Source: Prevotella corporis DSM 18810 = JCM 8529 (GTDB taxonomy: Bacteria; Bacteroidota; Bacteroidia; Bacteroidales; Bacteroidaceae). From it: a stretch of 42,624 nucleotides of DNA. Positions 1 to 8,585 of this stretch are shown piece after piece. Where the stretch lies: positions 1 to 42,624 of the forward strand of contig NZ_AUME01000026.1 in assembly GCF_000430525.1 (NCBI RefSeq), in the 5' to 3' direction. How positions within the stretch are numbered: position 1 is the first letter of the stretch; the number at the start of each line of letters is the position of its first letter. The notes below the pieces were generated by a model, which saw nothing but the letters and a program-made list of their open reading frames with translations, was not told the origin of the DNA and did not search any database. Position numbers and translations under genes: made by a program.

Positions 1-339
1 TCCGGACATCCAAAAGGCATACGGACTGTGCCACTCACTGCGCATAATCTTCGCCAAGAACACCATCAAGGATGCAGCCAGGCTCTCCATGGCACGGTGG
101 TACAATAAAGTTGAAGAGGCAGACTTCCATTCATTCAATGTGATTGCTGCCACATTCTACGAGCATTATGATGAGATATTGAACTTCTATAACAACAGAT
201 CTTCGAATGCCATGGCAGAATCGTTCAATGCAAAAATTAAACTTTCCCGAGCCAATCTAAGAGGAGTGGCAGACAAGAAGTTCTTTTTATTCAGAATTGC
301 AAAACTATATGCCTATCCCCATTGATTTTCTACTGAGCC
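1..339 (+). mobile_element. 3' end of an ISL3-type insertion sequence (left copy)
   Basis: The sequence from the window edge to 339 is repeated in inverted orientation at the right edge (42278-42624). The shared sequence stops at GAGCC (339), giving an IS end that reads GGCTCAGTAG on the complementary strand; GGCTC-type ends are typical of the ISL3 family. Only the 3' end of the element is inside the window. The two copies differ at two positions in the transposase, so they are separate genomic copies. The junction at 339 falls directly in the integrase reading frame. Confidence 0.85.
2..325 (+). CDS. ISL3-family transposase, C-terminal fragment
   Basis: The reading frame is open from the window edge and ends with TGA at 323-325; about 107 residues are visible. 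The motif SSNAMAESFNAKIK contains the final acidic residue of the DDE triad expected near the C-terminus of ISL3 (IS204/IS1001/IS1096/IS1165) transposases, followed by the typical basic FFLFRIAKLYAYPH tail. The N-terminal zinc-finger and HTH regions lie outside the window. An ATG at 89 is internal and should not be taken as the start. This copy reads KLSRAN where the right copy reads KLFRAN. Confidence 0.85.
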   Translation, partial: PDIQKAYGLCHSLRIIFAKNTIKDAARLSMARWYNKVEEADFHSFNVIAATFYEHYDEILNFYNNRSSNAMAESFNAKIKLSRANLRGVADKKFFLFRIAKLYAYPH

Positions 340-1313
340 AAGATTATACCTGCAAGGAACTTCGAGACCTCCTCAAGTCGATGCGTACTCATTCCTCAAC
401 GGTTACATTTAAGCAGGTATCAGAGCAATATCAGAAGGAACTCATCGAGGATGGACGTGGCTCTTATGCTGGCATGCTTAAAAACTCGTTGAGACTCTTC
501 TTTGAATTTACGGGCGGTGATGTATTTCTCTCCGAAATAAGTACTATTACTATATCAGAGTTCGAACGTTGGCTAAAACGAAAAGGGGTATCACAAACAT
601 ACATCAGTATGACCCTTTCAATGACCCGTACAATCATTAATCGTGCCATAAGAATGCAACTCGTTACCTATAGCGTACACCCCTTTACGTATTGGAAACG
701 ACCAGCAGACCCAGAACGTGAGCTTGATATATCAGTAGAAGATGTGCGAGCTATCAGAGACGCACAACCACGATTAAAGAAACAGAGGATCGCTCGTGAC
801 ATCTTTATGCTCTCCTATTATCTCGGAGGCATCAACCTTATAGACCTTCTCGAGATAGATTTTCGGGGTGTATCTGTTCTTGAATATACTCGACATAAGT
901 CCCGTAACATGAAACTATCCGATAAACGCATCTCTTTCACTCTCCAGCCAGAGGCAAAGGAACTAATAAGCAAATGGATGAATCGTAATACTGGCAGGCT
1001 TGATTTCGGTTATAAATTCTCTTATAAGAATTTTCTCGCCTATGTCACTCGCTCAATAAAGAGCCTAGCAAAGGATATCGATATACAAGATTACCGAAAG
1101 GTATGCTATTATACAGCACGAAAATCATTTGTTCAGCATGGTTTCGACCTCGGTATTAGCCTCGAAGTATTAGAGTATTGTATCGGTCAATCTGTAAAGA
1201 ACAACCGACCGATTTTTAACTACTTAAAAATTATGAGAAAGCATGCCGACGTTGCTTTCCGTCAAATACTCGATAATCTCGTAGGCATACAAGTTACTAC
1301 AGAAAAGAATTGA
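340..1313 (+). pseudogene. Phage tyrosine integrase, N-terminally truncated by the IS
   Basis: This is a tyrosine recombinase that would integrate and excise the prophage. Phage-derived coding starts at 340, right after the IS end. An ATG inside the IS (297) gives an in-frame 338-residue ORF whose first ~14 residues are IS-encoded. The SAM-like core-binding domain (about residues 37-125) and the catalytic domain (about 145-330) are present, but the N-terminal arm-binding domain is gone. In the catalytic domain the first arginine position reads YYLGGIN (Gly instead of Arg), the HxxR box reads TARKSF, the later His is Gln (IGQS), and the nucleophile is probably Tyr in FNYLKI. Some Bacteroidales phage integrases appear to share the LGGIN form. 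With the arm-binding domain and native promoter lost, function is doubtful. Confidence 0.8.
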
Positions 1314-1343
1314 ACGCCGTATTCTCCAAAACTGATTAAAATA

Positions 1344-1378
1344 AGATGGTGCGATACCTTGCCAGTACCACACCATCT
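1344..1378. terminator. Bidirectional terminator between integrase and lysis genes
   Basis: A perfect 8-bp inverted repeat (AGATGGTG at 1344-1351, CACCATCT at 1371-1378) encloses a 19-nt loop. T-rich sequence follows it on the plus strand (TATATTATTTT), and the minus strand has TTATTTTAA after the hairpin. It separates the plus-strand integrase from the convergent minus-strand lysis cassette. Confidence 0.6.
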
Positions 1379-1381
1379 ATA

Positions 1382-1813
1382 TTATTTTCTCAATCGTAAG
1401 TACACGAAACCTATTATCCAGATTATTAACGAGGCAATAAAGATTTTTTTTGATAGTGATTTTTCCTTCTCCTCTTTTGTCTTCTGCACAGGCTGCTTGA
1501 TATATATGCTATCTCGTGCTGCCTTAATATAGACCACCTTTTGCACAGTGTCTGCCCGCACTCTCCATCGGTCTATGACTCTCTCGCGAATAACGAAAAC
1601 AGTGTCTGTCCCATTGATAGTGTCGTGCTTCGTCTGTATAGTCGTTTTTTCTCGTTCAGAGACGCTATCCTTTATGAGCCTAACAACTATACTATCTCGC
1701 GTCTGAAAAACGCTGTCATGTACGATTTGCGTCTGTGCAACTTTTGTAGACCTACAGCCAGCCAATAGGCACACAGCCAGCGTCACACAGAATACTCCTA
1801 ATAACTTCTTCAT
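1382..1813 (-). CDS. Candidate unimolecular spanin (outer-membrane lipoprotein with C-terminal TM)
   Basis: The 143-residue protein has a lipoprotein signal peptide with lipobox LLAGC (Cys20). A polar Asp/Arg/Val-rich periplasmic stretch (about 21-115) has heptad-like β/coiled character. A single hydrophobic helix lies at about 121-138, followed by a basic LRLRK tail. Outer-membrane lipoprotein plus inner-membrane anchor in one chain is the architecture of u-spanins such as T1 gp11, which join the two membranes in the last step of lysis. It is the last gene of the lysis cassette, and its start abuts the endolysin stop at 1813. The function is inferred from topology and neighbourhood only. Confidence 0.65.
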   Translation of the reverse strand: MKKLLGVFCVTLAVCLLAGCRSTKVAQTQIVHDSVFQTRDSIVVRLIKDSVSEREKTTIQTKHDTINGTDTVFVIRERVIDRWRVRADTVQKVVYIKAARDSIYIKQPVQKTKEEKEKSLSKKIFIASLIIWIIGFVYLRLRK

Positions 1814-2367
1814 CAGAAACGCACCTCCTTTCCATTGTTATAAACAAGTAAACCATACTTAATGCCATCCAGTCGCCTGAGCCATCCCTTCAGGAATTTT
1901 CTTTGTGCTGGTTGGTTTTGCACAAATTTCATTAAATAGACCTTTCTCCTCTCTTTCAGCCACGCAAAGAACTCTTTCGGGTCTTGCTTGTTCAAGGCTG
2001 CAATAGTCTTCGGTCCTACCATGCCATCAGCAAGTACACCCAACCTTGCCTGTGGTATCTTAATTCCATACACACCTGAAGCCCAAACCCAATCGACCAA
2101 ACAATTAGCGATAGACTGGTCTTTAATAGCATCAGCCTGCCACTTGTTCCAGAAGTTTTTGCGCATAATCATCTTGGCATCGTCAAGGGTTATGAGCTTC
2201 AAGTCCTCGACATCTATATCTCCGTCTCGGTCTTTGTCATAGCCCTGCCTCTTCCAAGTGGCTATCGTTACACCATACTTCGTTGCCCCTCCTCGGTCTA
2301 TGGGGTCATTACCGTAAACACCTTCAAAGCTAAATATGAAAGGTGCTAAAACATCTAATTTTGCCAT
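1813..2367 (-). CDS. Endolysin, glycoside hydrolase family 108
   Basis: The 184-residue muralytic enzyme fits the GH108/ZliS family. The N-terminal FEGVYGND...RGGATKYGVT segment carries the family's catalytic Glu (about residue 15) and the GG-T-x-G signature. The C-terminal half (GVLADGMVGPKTIAAL, about 107-125) is the peptidoglycan-binding-3 part normally fused to GH108. No signal peptide is visible, so release probably depends on the neighbouring holin. It lies between the holin-like gene at 2374 and the spanin candidate. Confidence 0.88.
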   Translation of the reverse strand: MAKLDVLAPFIFSFEGVYGNDPIDRGGATKYGVTIATWKRQGYDKDRDGDIDVEDLKLITLDDAKMIMRKNFWNKWQADAIKDQSIANCLVDWVWASGVYGIKIPQARLGVLADGMVGPKTIAALNKQDPKEFFAWLKERRKVYLMKFVQNQPAQRKFLKGWLRRLDGIKYGLLVYNNGKEVRF

Positions 2368-2373
2368 ACTCTA

Positions 2374-2613
2374 TTATTTTTGTTCGTTATCCTCCTTAGT
2401 CAGTTTCGCCACCGCAGCCATACCTGCTGGAACTCCAATTAAATAAGGATATACATCCTGCCACCATTGAGGCTCGACAGCACCACCAGCAACCAGAGCT
2501 ACATGTATAGCAAGGGCGACACCACTAACTATGGAACCTATATAAATTATTCGCTTAAAGAAGTGGGGTGTAGTAGCCCTCCACCTCCCTGATAAAGTCT
2601 TTAAACGTTTCAA
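2374..2613 (-). CDS. Small membrane protein, probable holin
   Basis: The 79-residue protein has two hydrophobic helices: about 22-44 (IGSIVSGVALAIHVALVAGG) and about 52-68 (VYPYLIGVPAGMAAVAKL). The N-terminus is basic and the C-terminus charged (TKEDNEQK). Size, topology and position directly upstream of the endolysin fit a class II holin that makes inner-membrane lesions. It overlaps the upstream membrane gene by 4 nt, so the two are probably translationally coupled. No specific holin family could be recognised. Confidence 0.6.
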   Translation of the reverse strand: MKRLKTLSGRWRATTPHFFKRIIYIGSIVSGVALAIHVALVAGGAVEPQWWQDVYPYLIGVPAGMAAVAKLTKEDNEQK

Positions 2614-2879
2614 ATACCACCTCCTTTCGGTATATCTGGACGGTCCATTTTGACATCGTTAAGGTGCGTTACCTTAACGTTTATCTCATCGAGCTTATCC
2701 TTAATCTCTTTCATATTTTCTTGAGCCTTTCTGTTGTTCTCATTATAGAGCAGGTGGTCGTTATTCACTTGCACCTCCAAAATGGAGATACGAGAGTTTA
2801 ACTGCACCCACGCTCCAACGAATGCAATTATAACCGTACCCAAAACACCCAAAAGCGTGTTTCGTATTCCTTTATCCAT
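2610..2879 (-). CDS. Membrane-anchored coiled-coil protein of the lysis cassette
   Basis: The 89-residue protein has an N-terminal transmembrane helix (about 6-26, LLGVLGTVIIAFVGAWVQL). A predicted coiled coil with a regular hydrophobic heptad pattern follows (about 28-75), ending in a Pro/Gly-rich tail. The layout resembles XhlA-type holin partners, but no family signature was recognised. It lies between the tail fibre and the holin candidate and overlaps the latter by 4 nt. It could assist the holin or anchor it. Confidence 0.5.
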   Translation of the reverse strand: MDKGIRNTLLGVLGTVIIAFVGAWVQLNSRISILEVQVNNDHLLYNENNRKAQENMKEIKDKLDEINVKVTHLNDVKMDRPDIPKGGGI

Positions 2880-2897
2880 TTGTCATTTTTTTTATAG

Positions 2898-5843
2898 TTA
2901 CTCTGTATATTGATATTCTATATCAAGCCAGCTAACATGGTCCTGCATCCAAAGCCTTATACGCTCTGGTGTGTCATACATACCCTTGTTAGTCATTGTA
3001 CCATCTTGATAAGTGGTCTTATCAGGATACACTGTGCCATCAGGGAACTTATCTCCCTCTACAGCGGTATTCTTGTCAGGTCTGAATGCAGGGCACAATG
3101 CCCATCTTTTTAACTCTTCCTTATACCCTTCTTCACCTATCATTCCAACATAATAATAGATTTTATTCATGACATTATCTACAGAAAGAATACCGGCATT
3201 ACGGAGCCTTCTATAAGTGCTTTTGATTTCTTCAAAAAAATACTTCATCACTATACCATACGGTGTTCTGAAATCTCCTTTCTTCCATGTAACGGCAGAA
3301 CCGTATGTGAAAGCATGATAATCAGGGTTATGAAACACTTGCCAACCTGTATAGTGTCTGCCAAACAGGGAATCCATGTCGTAGAATGATGGAGACCATA
3401 TCTTTGAATCGTACGTAAGCCATTCTGCGTTCTTTGTATAACCGTCGTAATTGTCTATAAAGTCACTTGTGACAAGGTGGGTGATGATTGCATTTACATC
3501 ATAATGTTTTTCTATCTCTTTTTTAATGGCAGCTATATCTGTATTTTTTGATACGACTTTCTGCAATGTTAAAGGAGATTGAATAAAATCGACAATAGCC
3601 TTTTTTACATTATCAGTATATATATGGTCTTCATTAACCGCATCATATGCGTCAGAATCACTGCTAATTATTTCCTGTGGAGCATCACCGTTATAAAGAG
3701 TTGTACCATCAGTAAGATATAATCCCTTACCACCCTTTCTGCTTTTTGGATTCCTTATTTCAAAGCTTGTCCAATTAGGAGTATCCCCAAACAACACAGT
3801 ACCATCTAAATGAATTTCACGATTATTATTCTTCTTCATCAGGTAGTTATTTCTGTCTTTCTTGATAGCAATAGAATAGATGCCATAAAATTCCTGACCT
3901 AAGTACAACATAACGGGAAAACACGATGGGTGACACAAGGCATTATTATATCCAAGTGACACATCGGCCTCACCACTATTAATAGTAGTATTCTTCATTT
4001 TGAGCCGACATGGTCTTGAATCTACATATCTTATCACATCTTCTGCAATGTCATAACCTACATTGTTATAACATTTGAGTGCATCATTATAATATGCTTT
4101 CAAATGAAATTCATCAAGGAATATCCAATTACCAAATCTGATCTTACTCCCGTCCGTGATTTCTACGGCTTGGCTTTTTTTCACATAGGCAGCTGTTGTA
4201 TTACCTTGAAGTTTGACCGTACATGGCTTGATGAAATAGTTTCCATTGGCATCGAGATACTCTATTGTAGTGTTTATTTTTTTTGTTTTTTCTTTCGATG
4301 TGTCTTGAATATTTATGTTCACCTTCGGCATTACAGACGGGAATGGTAATTGAATTTTCTTATCTGAAGAATAGTCTCTGCCAATATCTTTCATAAAATC
4401 CAAATAATCCACATAACTTGTAAGCCTAATCTTTATATTTTCTATTTTCGGGTTATCAAAAACGATGTATTCTGCATTTTCAGGAACTGTTATATACTGA
4501 GGAGCGTTCTTCTCAAATGAGCCATCGTATTTAGGAGAAGCGATTACCACATCTGCATATAGTATTTTATTTTCAAACTGAGTTACAAAAATGCTTTTCA
4601 CATATTTGTAACTACAAGTTCTATCTGTCCTTATCAAATACTTGCGCCCTGACTTTACCTTGATGGCAACCCCTCCATAATTCCACACCCAATTATTATT
4701 ATTGATTATAATACTTTGGGACTTAATAACAGGCATTTTATCAGTTACGTCAAGAATATTATATTCTTCACAAGATGTATATTCAACCAATCTTATAGAT
4801 GGAAGATTCTCTGTTTTTCTATCGGTATAGGACGCTCCATTATCAACAAATAAATACTTTCCGTCAGATGGAATATGAATTGTTATGGTTGTTCCTTTGG
4901 GGACGGTTTGCAAGGTCAGCCCTTTGCACATCTGTACATATTCACCTTTGGCAAGATTTCTCGTAACCATGAATTTAAAATCGTATTCTTTCTTTGCCTT
5001 TAATTCATAATAGGCTCCAGAAATTACTTTAATAGCATGACCGTGCGTAGATTCGTGCCATATATTTGTCCCTGTATAATAACCGATATTAGAATAATTA
5101 TCCATGTCTGCCCATTCAAACGGGTAGCCTTTGTGCATATTGGAAATTTCAGATGTTACTATACTGGTAGGAATCATGCTTCCGTCTGATGTAGACTTTT
5201 CATCTGTAAATGCAATACCTACCTTCTTGATATATGATGCATATATGATGTTTGATACATATAGCTTTGTCGCTCCTTTGGGAACTTCATATCTTACTAA
5301 TCCGTCTGTTGCAGATATTCTTATGTTATTTCCTATAACATTTCTGTTGTCATCAGTAAATGCAGTATAACAGTTATAAGAATCAGCCATTAATAAAATA
5401 ACTTCTGCATCATTAGGAATATCAATTACAGCAGATGTATAGCCCTTTAAAGAACTCTGATTGTACTGATAATCCCAAATAACATCTTTTATCAGCTCAT
5501 AGACTAATGGGGCTTCTTCCTTCTTTTCAGATTTGATATGTATTATATTATCATACACATCCTGCAGCGTCTTGCCGTCTTTTGTCTTTATATTCACCTT
5601 TTTCAGTGCCTCTGTCACTGCCTTCTGTGACATCACACTCGTCTCGCTGTCACCTGCGGTTTGTTCTATAGATTTTTTGTTAATGGTATTTTTTGAAATA
5701 TCATTAATTTTTTGTTCATTGCCCTCCAGAGCATCTGCAATGCCTTCAAAGGCATTGCCTACACGTTCAGCGGTGTTACCACCTACTTTAGTTTCATTCT
5801 TGATTGTTTGTGCAAGTATGCGCAAGTCTTCTACTTTTGTCAT
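2898..5843 (-). CDS. Tail fibre / receptor-binding protein with CotH-kinase-like domain
   Basis: The 981-residue N-terminus (MTKVEDLRILAQTIKNET, then SETSVMSQKAVTEAL at about 65-80) is the virion-attachment motif shared by many Bacteroidales phage fibres. Three β-rich modules with similar 'VPKGATKLYV / IPSDGKYLFV / VPENAEYIVF' cores follow (about 115-490). The C-terminal half looks like a CotH-family domain: KLQGNTTAAYVKKSQA at about 540, YLGQEFYGIYSIAIKKDRNN at about 645, and FYDMDSLFGRHYTGW at about 810, the last resembling the metal-binding DxD region. CotH proteins are atypical Ser/Thr kinases, but phage homologues are mostly uncharacterised. The gene is visibly more AT-rich than the adjacent structural genes, suggesting a swapped host-range module. 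Confidence 0.75.
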   Translation of the reverse strand: MTKVEDLRILAQTIKNETKVGGNTAERVGNAFEGIADALEGNEQKINDISKNTINKKSIEQTAGDSETSVMSQKAVTEALKKVNIKTKDGKTLQDVYDNIIHIKSEKKEEAPLVYELIKDVIWDYQYNQSSLKGYTSAVIDIPNDAEVILLMADSYNCYTAFTDDNRNVIGNNIRISATDGLVRYEVPKGATKLYVSNIIYASYIKKVGIAFTDEKSTSDGSMIPTSIVTSEISNMHKGYPFEWADMDNYSNIGYYTGTNIWHESTHGHAIKVISGAYYELKAKKEYDFKFMVTRNLAKGEYVQMCKGLTLQTVPKGTTITIHIPSDGKYLFVDNGASYTDRKTENLPSIRLVEYTSCEEYNILDVTDKMPVIKSQSIIINNNNWVWNYGGVAIKVKSGRKYLIRTDRTCSYKYVKSIFVTQFENKILYADVVIASPKYDGSFEKNAPQYITVPENAEYIVFDNPKIENIKIRLTSYVDYLDFMKDIGRDYSSDKKIQLPFPSVMPKVNINIQDTSKEKTKKINTTIEYLDANGNYFIKPCTVKLQGNTTAAYVKKSQAVEITDGSKIRFGNWIFLDEFHLKAYYNDALKCYNNVGYDIAEDVIRYVDSRPCRLKMKNTTINSGEADVSLGYNNALCHPSCFPVMLYLGQEFYGIYSIAIKKDRNNYLMKKNNNREIHLDGTVLFGDTPNWTSFEIRNPKSRKGGKGLYLTDGTTLYNGDAPQEIISSDSDAYDAVNEDHIYTDNVKKAIVDFIQSPLTLQKVVSKNTDIAAIKKEIEKHYDVNAIITHLVTSDFIDNYDGYTKNAEWLTYDSKIWSPSFYDMDSLFGRHYTGWQVFHNPDYHAFTYGSAVTWKKGDFRTPYGIVMKYFFEEIKSTYRRLRNAGILSVDNVMNKIYYYVGMIGEEGYKEELKRWALCPAFRPDKNTAVEGDKFPDGTVYPDKTTYQDGTMTNKGMYDTPERIRLWMQDHVSWLDIEYQYTE

Positions 5844-5846
5844 CTT

Positions 5847-6356
5847 TTAATCTCCTATAGCATGAATTCTTAATCTCGTTCCTCTTACTGGCTTTACACT
5901 CGAGCCTTTTACACTTTTCAAGTATGCCAGGCACGAGCCCAGATAGGTCTCTGCTACTTCCATAGCATCGTTATACATCCTCACCCTGTTTTTATCGTCC
6001 TCTCTGGACGCATAGCTATCGTTATGCTGCATTAAACCAGTACGGGTGAGCAATCCTCCATCTGACATTACCATCTTAGCATACACGAAATAAGAAAGGG
6101 CTAACCGTAAGCCTGAACACTTCTTTAACCCTCCCCCCTTATCCGTGAACTCTCCACCGTCAAGCAACGTTATATTTTTAGGCTCTTGCTCATCTTCTTG
6201 TAAAGCCTTGAAACGCGCCAAACCAATAGCCGGAATAATATATATATCTTCACACTCACGAATAAATGTCTGTACTTCTCCATCGTCAATATGCTTTGAT
6301 GTAGGCCGAGCAAGTTCCTTGAACCTCTCTACCGTTATTAAATGCTCATTCGCCAT
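5847..6356 (-). CDS. Probable head-tail connector / head completion protein
   Basis: The 169-residue protein is counted from MANEHLITVERFKEL at 6356. An in-frame ATG at 6368 is possible but overlaps the portal gene more. The helical N-terminal pattern (VERFKELARPTSKHID...QTFIRECEDIYIIPAIG) and a second helical block around residues 85-150 resemble HK97 gp6-like and DUF6712-type connector proteins of Bacteroidales phages. It sits immediately downstream of the portal gene, overlapping by 11 nt, which suits a neck component. It is assigned by pattern and position; sequence signatures are weak. Confidence 0.5.
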   Translation of the reverse strand: MANEHLITVERFKELARPTSKHIDDGEVQTFIRECEDIYIIPAIGLARFKALQEDEQEPKNITLLDGGEFTDKGGGLKKCSGLRLALSYFVYAKMVMSDGGLLTRTGLMQHNDSYASREDDKNRVRMYNDAMEVAETYLGSCLAYLKSVKGSSVKPVRGTRLRIHAIGD

Positions 6357-7518
6357 TATATTTATCATTTTTATCAGCAGAGATATATTTTAATGGCTTG
6401 ATAGAGAAATCTTGCGGTATCATCTTATCACACCAATTAGCAAACAGCATCGTAAATGCTCTCTCGATAAATCTTTGCTCATTAGTAACCTCACCAGCAT
6501 AATACTCGTAGGCATCACGCATAACATTACCAGAGAACCCCAGCTTACCGATACGGATAGAGTAGAATAATTCCTGATGGAACTGTGAATAAATACGCTC
6601 GACCACACTTTCATCAGTTACCGTAAACTCCTTATCAAAGTTTCGTGCCGGGAACTGAACCACCTTCGGCTCGTCCTCGTCATTCTCCAGCTCAACCATC
6701 ATTATTTTTGAACCTCGTGTATCTCCTTGAAACTGCTTCATATCTTCATCGGAAATCATCTTTTGCTCGACCTCCTTACCGTTCTCATCTACACGAGGCA
6801 GCCCCTTCTTGGTGACCAGCATACAGGCTACAAGGAAGTTGTTACGAACATTCCGATACTTAATATTTCCCAACCCTTCATCGGTCGAAATTTCCGTTAT
6901 GACAGCGTCATAAATAGGTGTTGGATATTGATACTTACCATCCATAGATAGCCACAATATCTGCCCTTTATAATTATCAATACCTCCGCAGTTTTCTATC
7001 TGTCTCATTACGACCATTGGATTTGGATCGAATACAGGAAATCTGGTGATATTCTTATCTTCCACCATCTGCCGTTGACCGTTCTTTGTCTTTTCGCCTT
7101 TCCAATCGATATGTGTCAGGATATGAGACACCACCCCAGCATCGTCCGTCTCTTCCAACCTACATTGTTCAAAAGGCTGGTAATTAACCTCCGTTACCTG
7201 CCCCAGAACATTGTAATTAATTTGAAGAGCGAAACCACCAAAGCGGGTGAGGTCTCCTGCTACGCTTTTCAGAAGGTCATCCATCGTTACCCCGTCTCTG
7301 TTTACTTTCCATTCTGAGAAAGCTTCGTTATTGAAGCCGTAGCCTTCTACAAATTTCTCGTAACGGGATAGGCATAACTTAGCTGTGCCTGACGCATTGG
7401 TAATATCCACGATATTTTGTGGATAGAGGTTATCGCTACCATAGCGTTGCATCTTAAAACGCTGTTCGTAGTTTACATCTACACGCTTCTGTGGTTTTTT
7501 TGCAGTCTTTACATTCAT
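6346..7518 (-). CDS. Portal protein
   Basis: The 390-residue protein begins with a basic segment and the YGSDNLYPQNIVDI motif, which marks the portal family of many Bacteroidales phages. The portal is the dodecameric ring at the capsid vertex through which DNA is packaged. A central αβ region (about 70-230) is followed by a helical C-terminal part (about 300-380: VVERIYSQFHQELFYSIRIG). It is shorter than SPP1-type portals (~500 aa), as is common in this group. It lies between the capsid genes and the connector candidate. Confidence 0.75.
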   Translation of the reverse strand: MNVKTAKKPQKRVDVNYEQRFKMQRYGSDNLYPQNIVDITNASGTAKLCLSRYEKFVEGYGFNNEAFSEWKVNRDGVTMDDLLKSVAGDLTRFGGFALQINYNVLGQVTEVNYQPFEQCRLEETDDAGVVSHILTHIDWKGEKTKNGQRQMVEDKNITRFPVFDPNPMVVMRQIENCGGIDNYKGQILWLSMDGKYQYPTPIYDAVITEISTDEGLGNIKYRNVRNNFLVACMLVTKKGLPRVDENGKEVEQKMISDEDMKQFQGDTRGSKIMMVELENDEDEPKVVQFPARNFDKEFTVTDESVVERIYSQFHQELFYSIRIGKLGFSGNVMRDAYEYYAGEVTNEQRFIERAFTMLFANWCDKMIPQDFSIKPLKYISADKNDKYNGE

Positions 7519-7540
7519 CTTTCGCCCTTCTTTCTAATCT

Positions 7541-7975
7541 TTACTTATCCTCACCAGTTCCTGCGCCGGTGGCATCCTTCTTGGGTACTTTTCCTTTTCC
7601 TGCGCCGCTAGCCTTGGGCACTTTCTGGAATAACTCTACATTGTCAGGGAACTGCTTCAGAAACTTCTCTGCGACATCATCAGTAAGATTGTCATTCGAG
7701 AACACCTTACCACTCATAAACGCCGGGCAGTTGATAATAGCTCCAGCCTTCAATCTATAATTAAGTTTTTCTGCCATTTTACCGTTATTTTTTATGTAAT
7801 GATAAATCTCTATAAGCCCATCATGGTAACACTGTTGGCACGAAGTGGGTACGAAAGTCTTACCGATAACCTCATAATAAAGGTTTTCTATCGTAGTCTT
7901 ATCAGAAGATCCGAAAGGGGCATCAAAGCGCCCTTTCAAATCCTCGATAGTCTTTTTTACTTCGGCCAGTTCCAT
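7541..7975 (-). CDS. Conserved small virion-region protein of unknown function
   Basis: This 144-residue protein was not recognised as a named family. The N-terminal half is helical with a short Cys motif (TSCQQCYHD, about residues 44-52). The middle (RLKAGAIINCPAFMSGKVFSNDNLTDDVAEKFL) looks like a compact domain, and the C-terminal 25 residues are low-complexity Gly/Ala/Lys (ASGAGKGKVPKK). It lies between portal and probable tail tube; its start codon directly abuts the stop of the upstream gene (7975/7976). A structural or assembly role is inferred from position only. Confidence 0.6.
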   Translation of the reverse strand: MELAEVKKTIEDLKGRFDAPFGSSDKTTIENLYYEVIGKTFVPTSCQQCYHDGLIEIYHYIKNNGKMAEKLNYRLKAGAIINCPAFMSGKVFSNDNLTDDVAEKFLKQFPDNVELFQKVPKASGAGKGKVPKKDATGAGTGEDK

Positions 7976-8572
7976 TTATCCGGCTTCTGTTAGCAAGCTC
8001 TTAAACTGCGTTTCCGTAGTCTTAGAGTCTTTGTTGTAGTAGAACAAAGCAGACTTTGGTGCGCTCGTCTCCTGTAAGGTTACAAGCCAACCTCCGTCCG
8101 TATCTTCGCTATACTTATCACTCTCGATAGCCGTAGCACGCAAGCCCTGATAATAACCATAGACCTGATACTCTGCCTTTCCACCTTCTCCCTTATGCAC
8201 ATTCTTAGTAATGAGCACGAAAGAGCCGTTTGCAAGTCCGTCAATGATGTTTTGTGCCACATCTGGACCATTATCAAGCACGGCAATAGCAATCTCGTTA
8301 GTGAACGTATTCCGATACGTTCCAGTAGCTAATGAAATCTTTGTGCCGGTGAAAGGCTTGCTACCCTGTTGTACCACAGGATAGCCCTTCTTTCCACTCT
8401 TCAAGATTAACGTTTTCAACATATTCTTGAAGGTCTCATCAAACACACACTGGGAGAAATCTACATCTGCACGATTGCAGATAATCGCATCGGCCTCCAG
8501 ACCCTTTACGATAGGACTTTCACAATTCTGCTCAATGCCCTTATTGATAATACTATCACATATTCCTGCCAT
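7976..8572 (-). CDS. Probable major tail (tube) protein
   Basis: The 198-residue, largely β-rich protein carries motifs such as ADVDFSQCVFD, YQVYGYYQGLRATAI and EDTDGGWLVTLQET. It follows the capsid gene with a 13-nt gap, implying high expression. No other tail-tube candidate lies between the tail terminator and tape measure, where the tube gene normally sits. I infer a tube role from β-content, size and this vacancy. It could instead be a head decoration protein. Confidence 0.45.
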   Translation of the reverse strand: MAGICDSIINKGIEQNCESPIVKGLEADAIICNRADVDFSQCVFDETFKNMLKTLILKSGKKGYPVVQQGSKPFTGTKISLATGTYRNTFTNEIAIAVLDNGPDVAQNIIDGLANGSFVLITKNVHKGEGGKAEYQVYGYYQGLRATAIESDKYSEDTDGGWLVTLQETSAPKSALFYYNKDSKTTETQFKSLLTEAG

Positions 8573-8585
8573 AATTTAATCCTCC

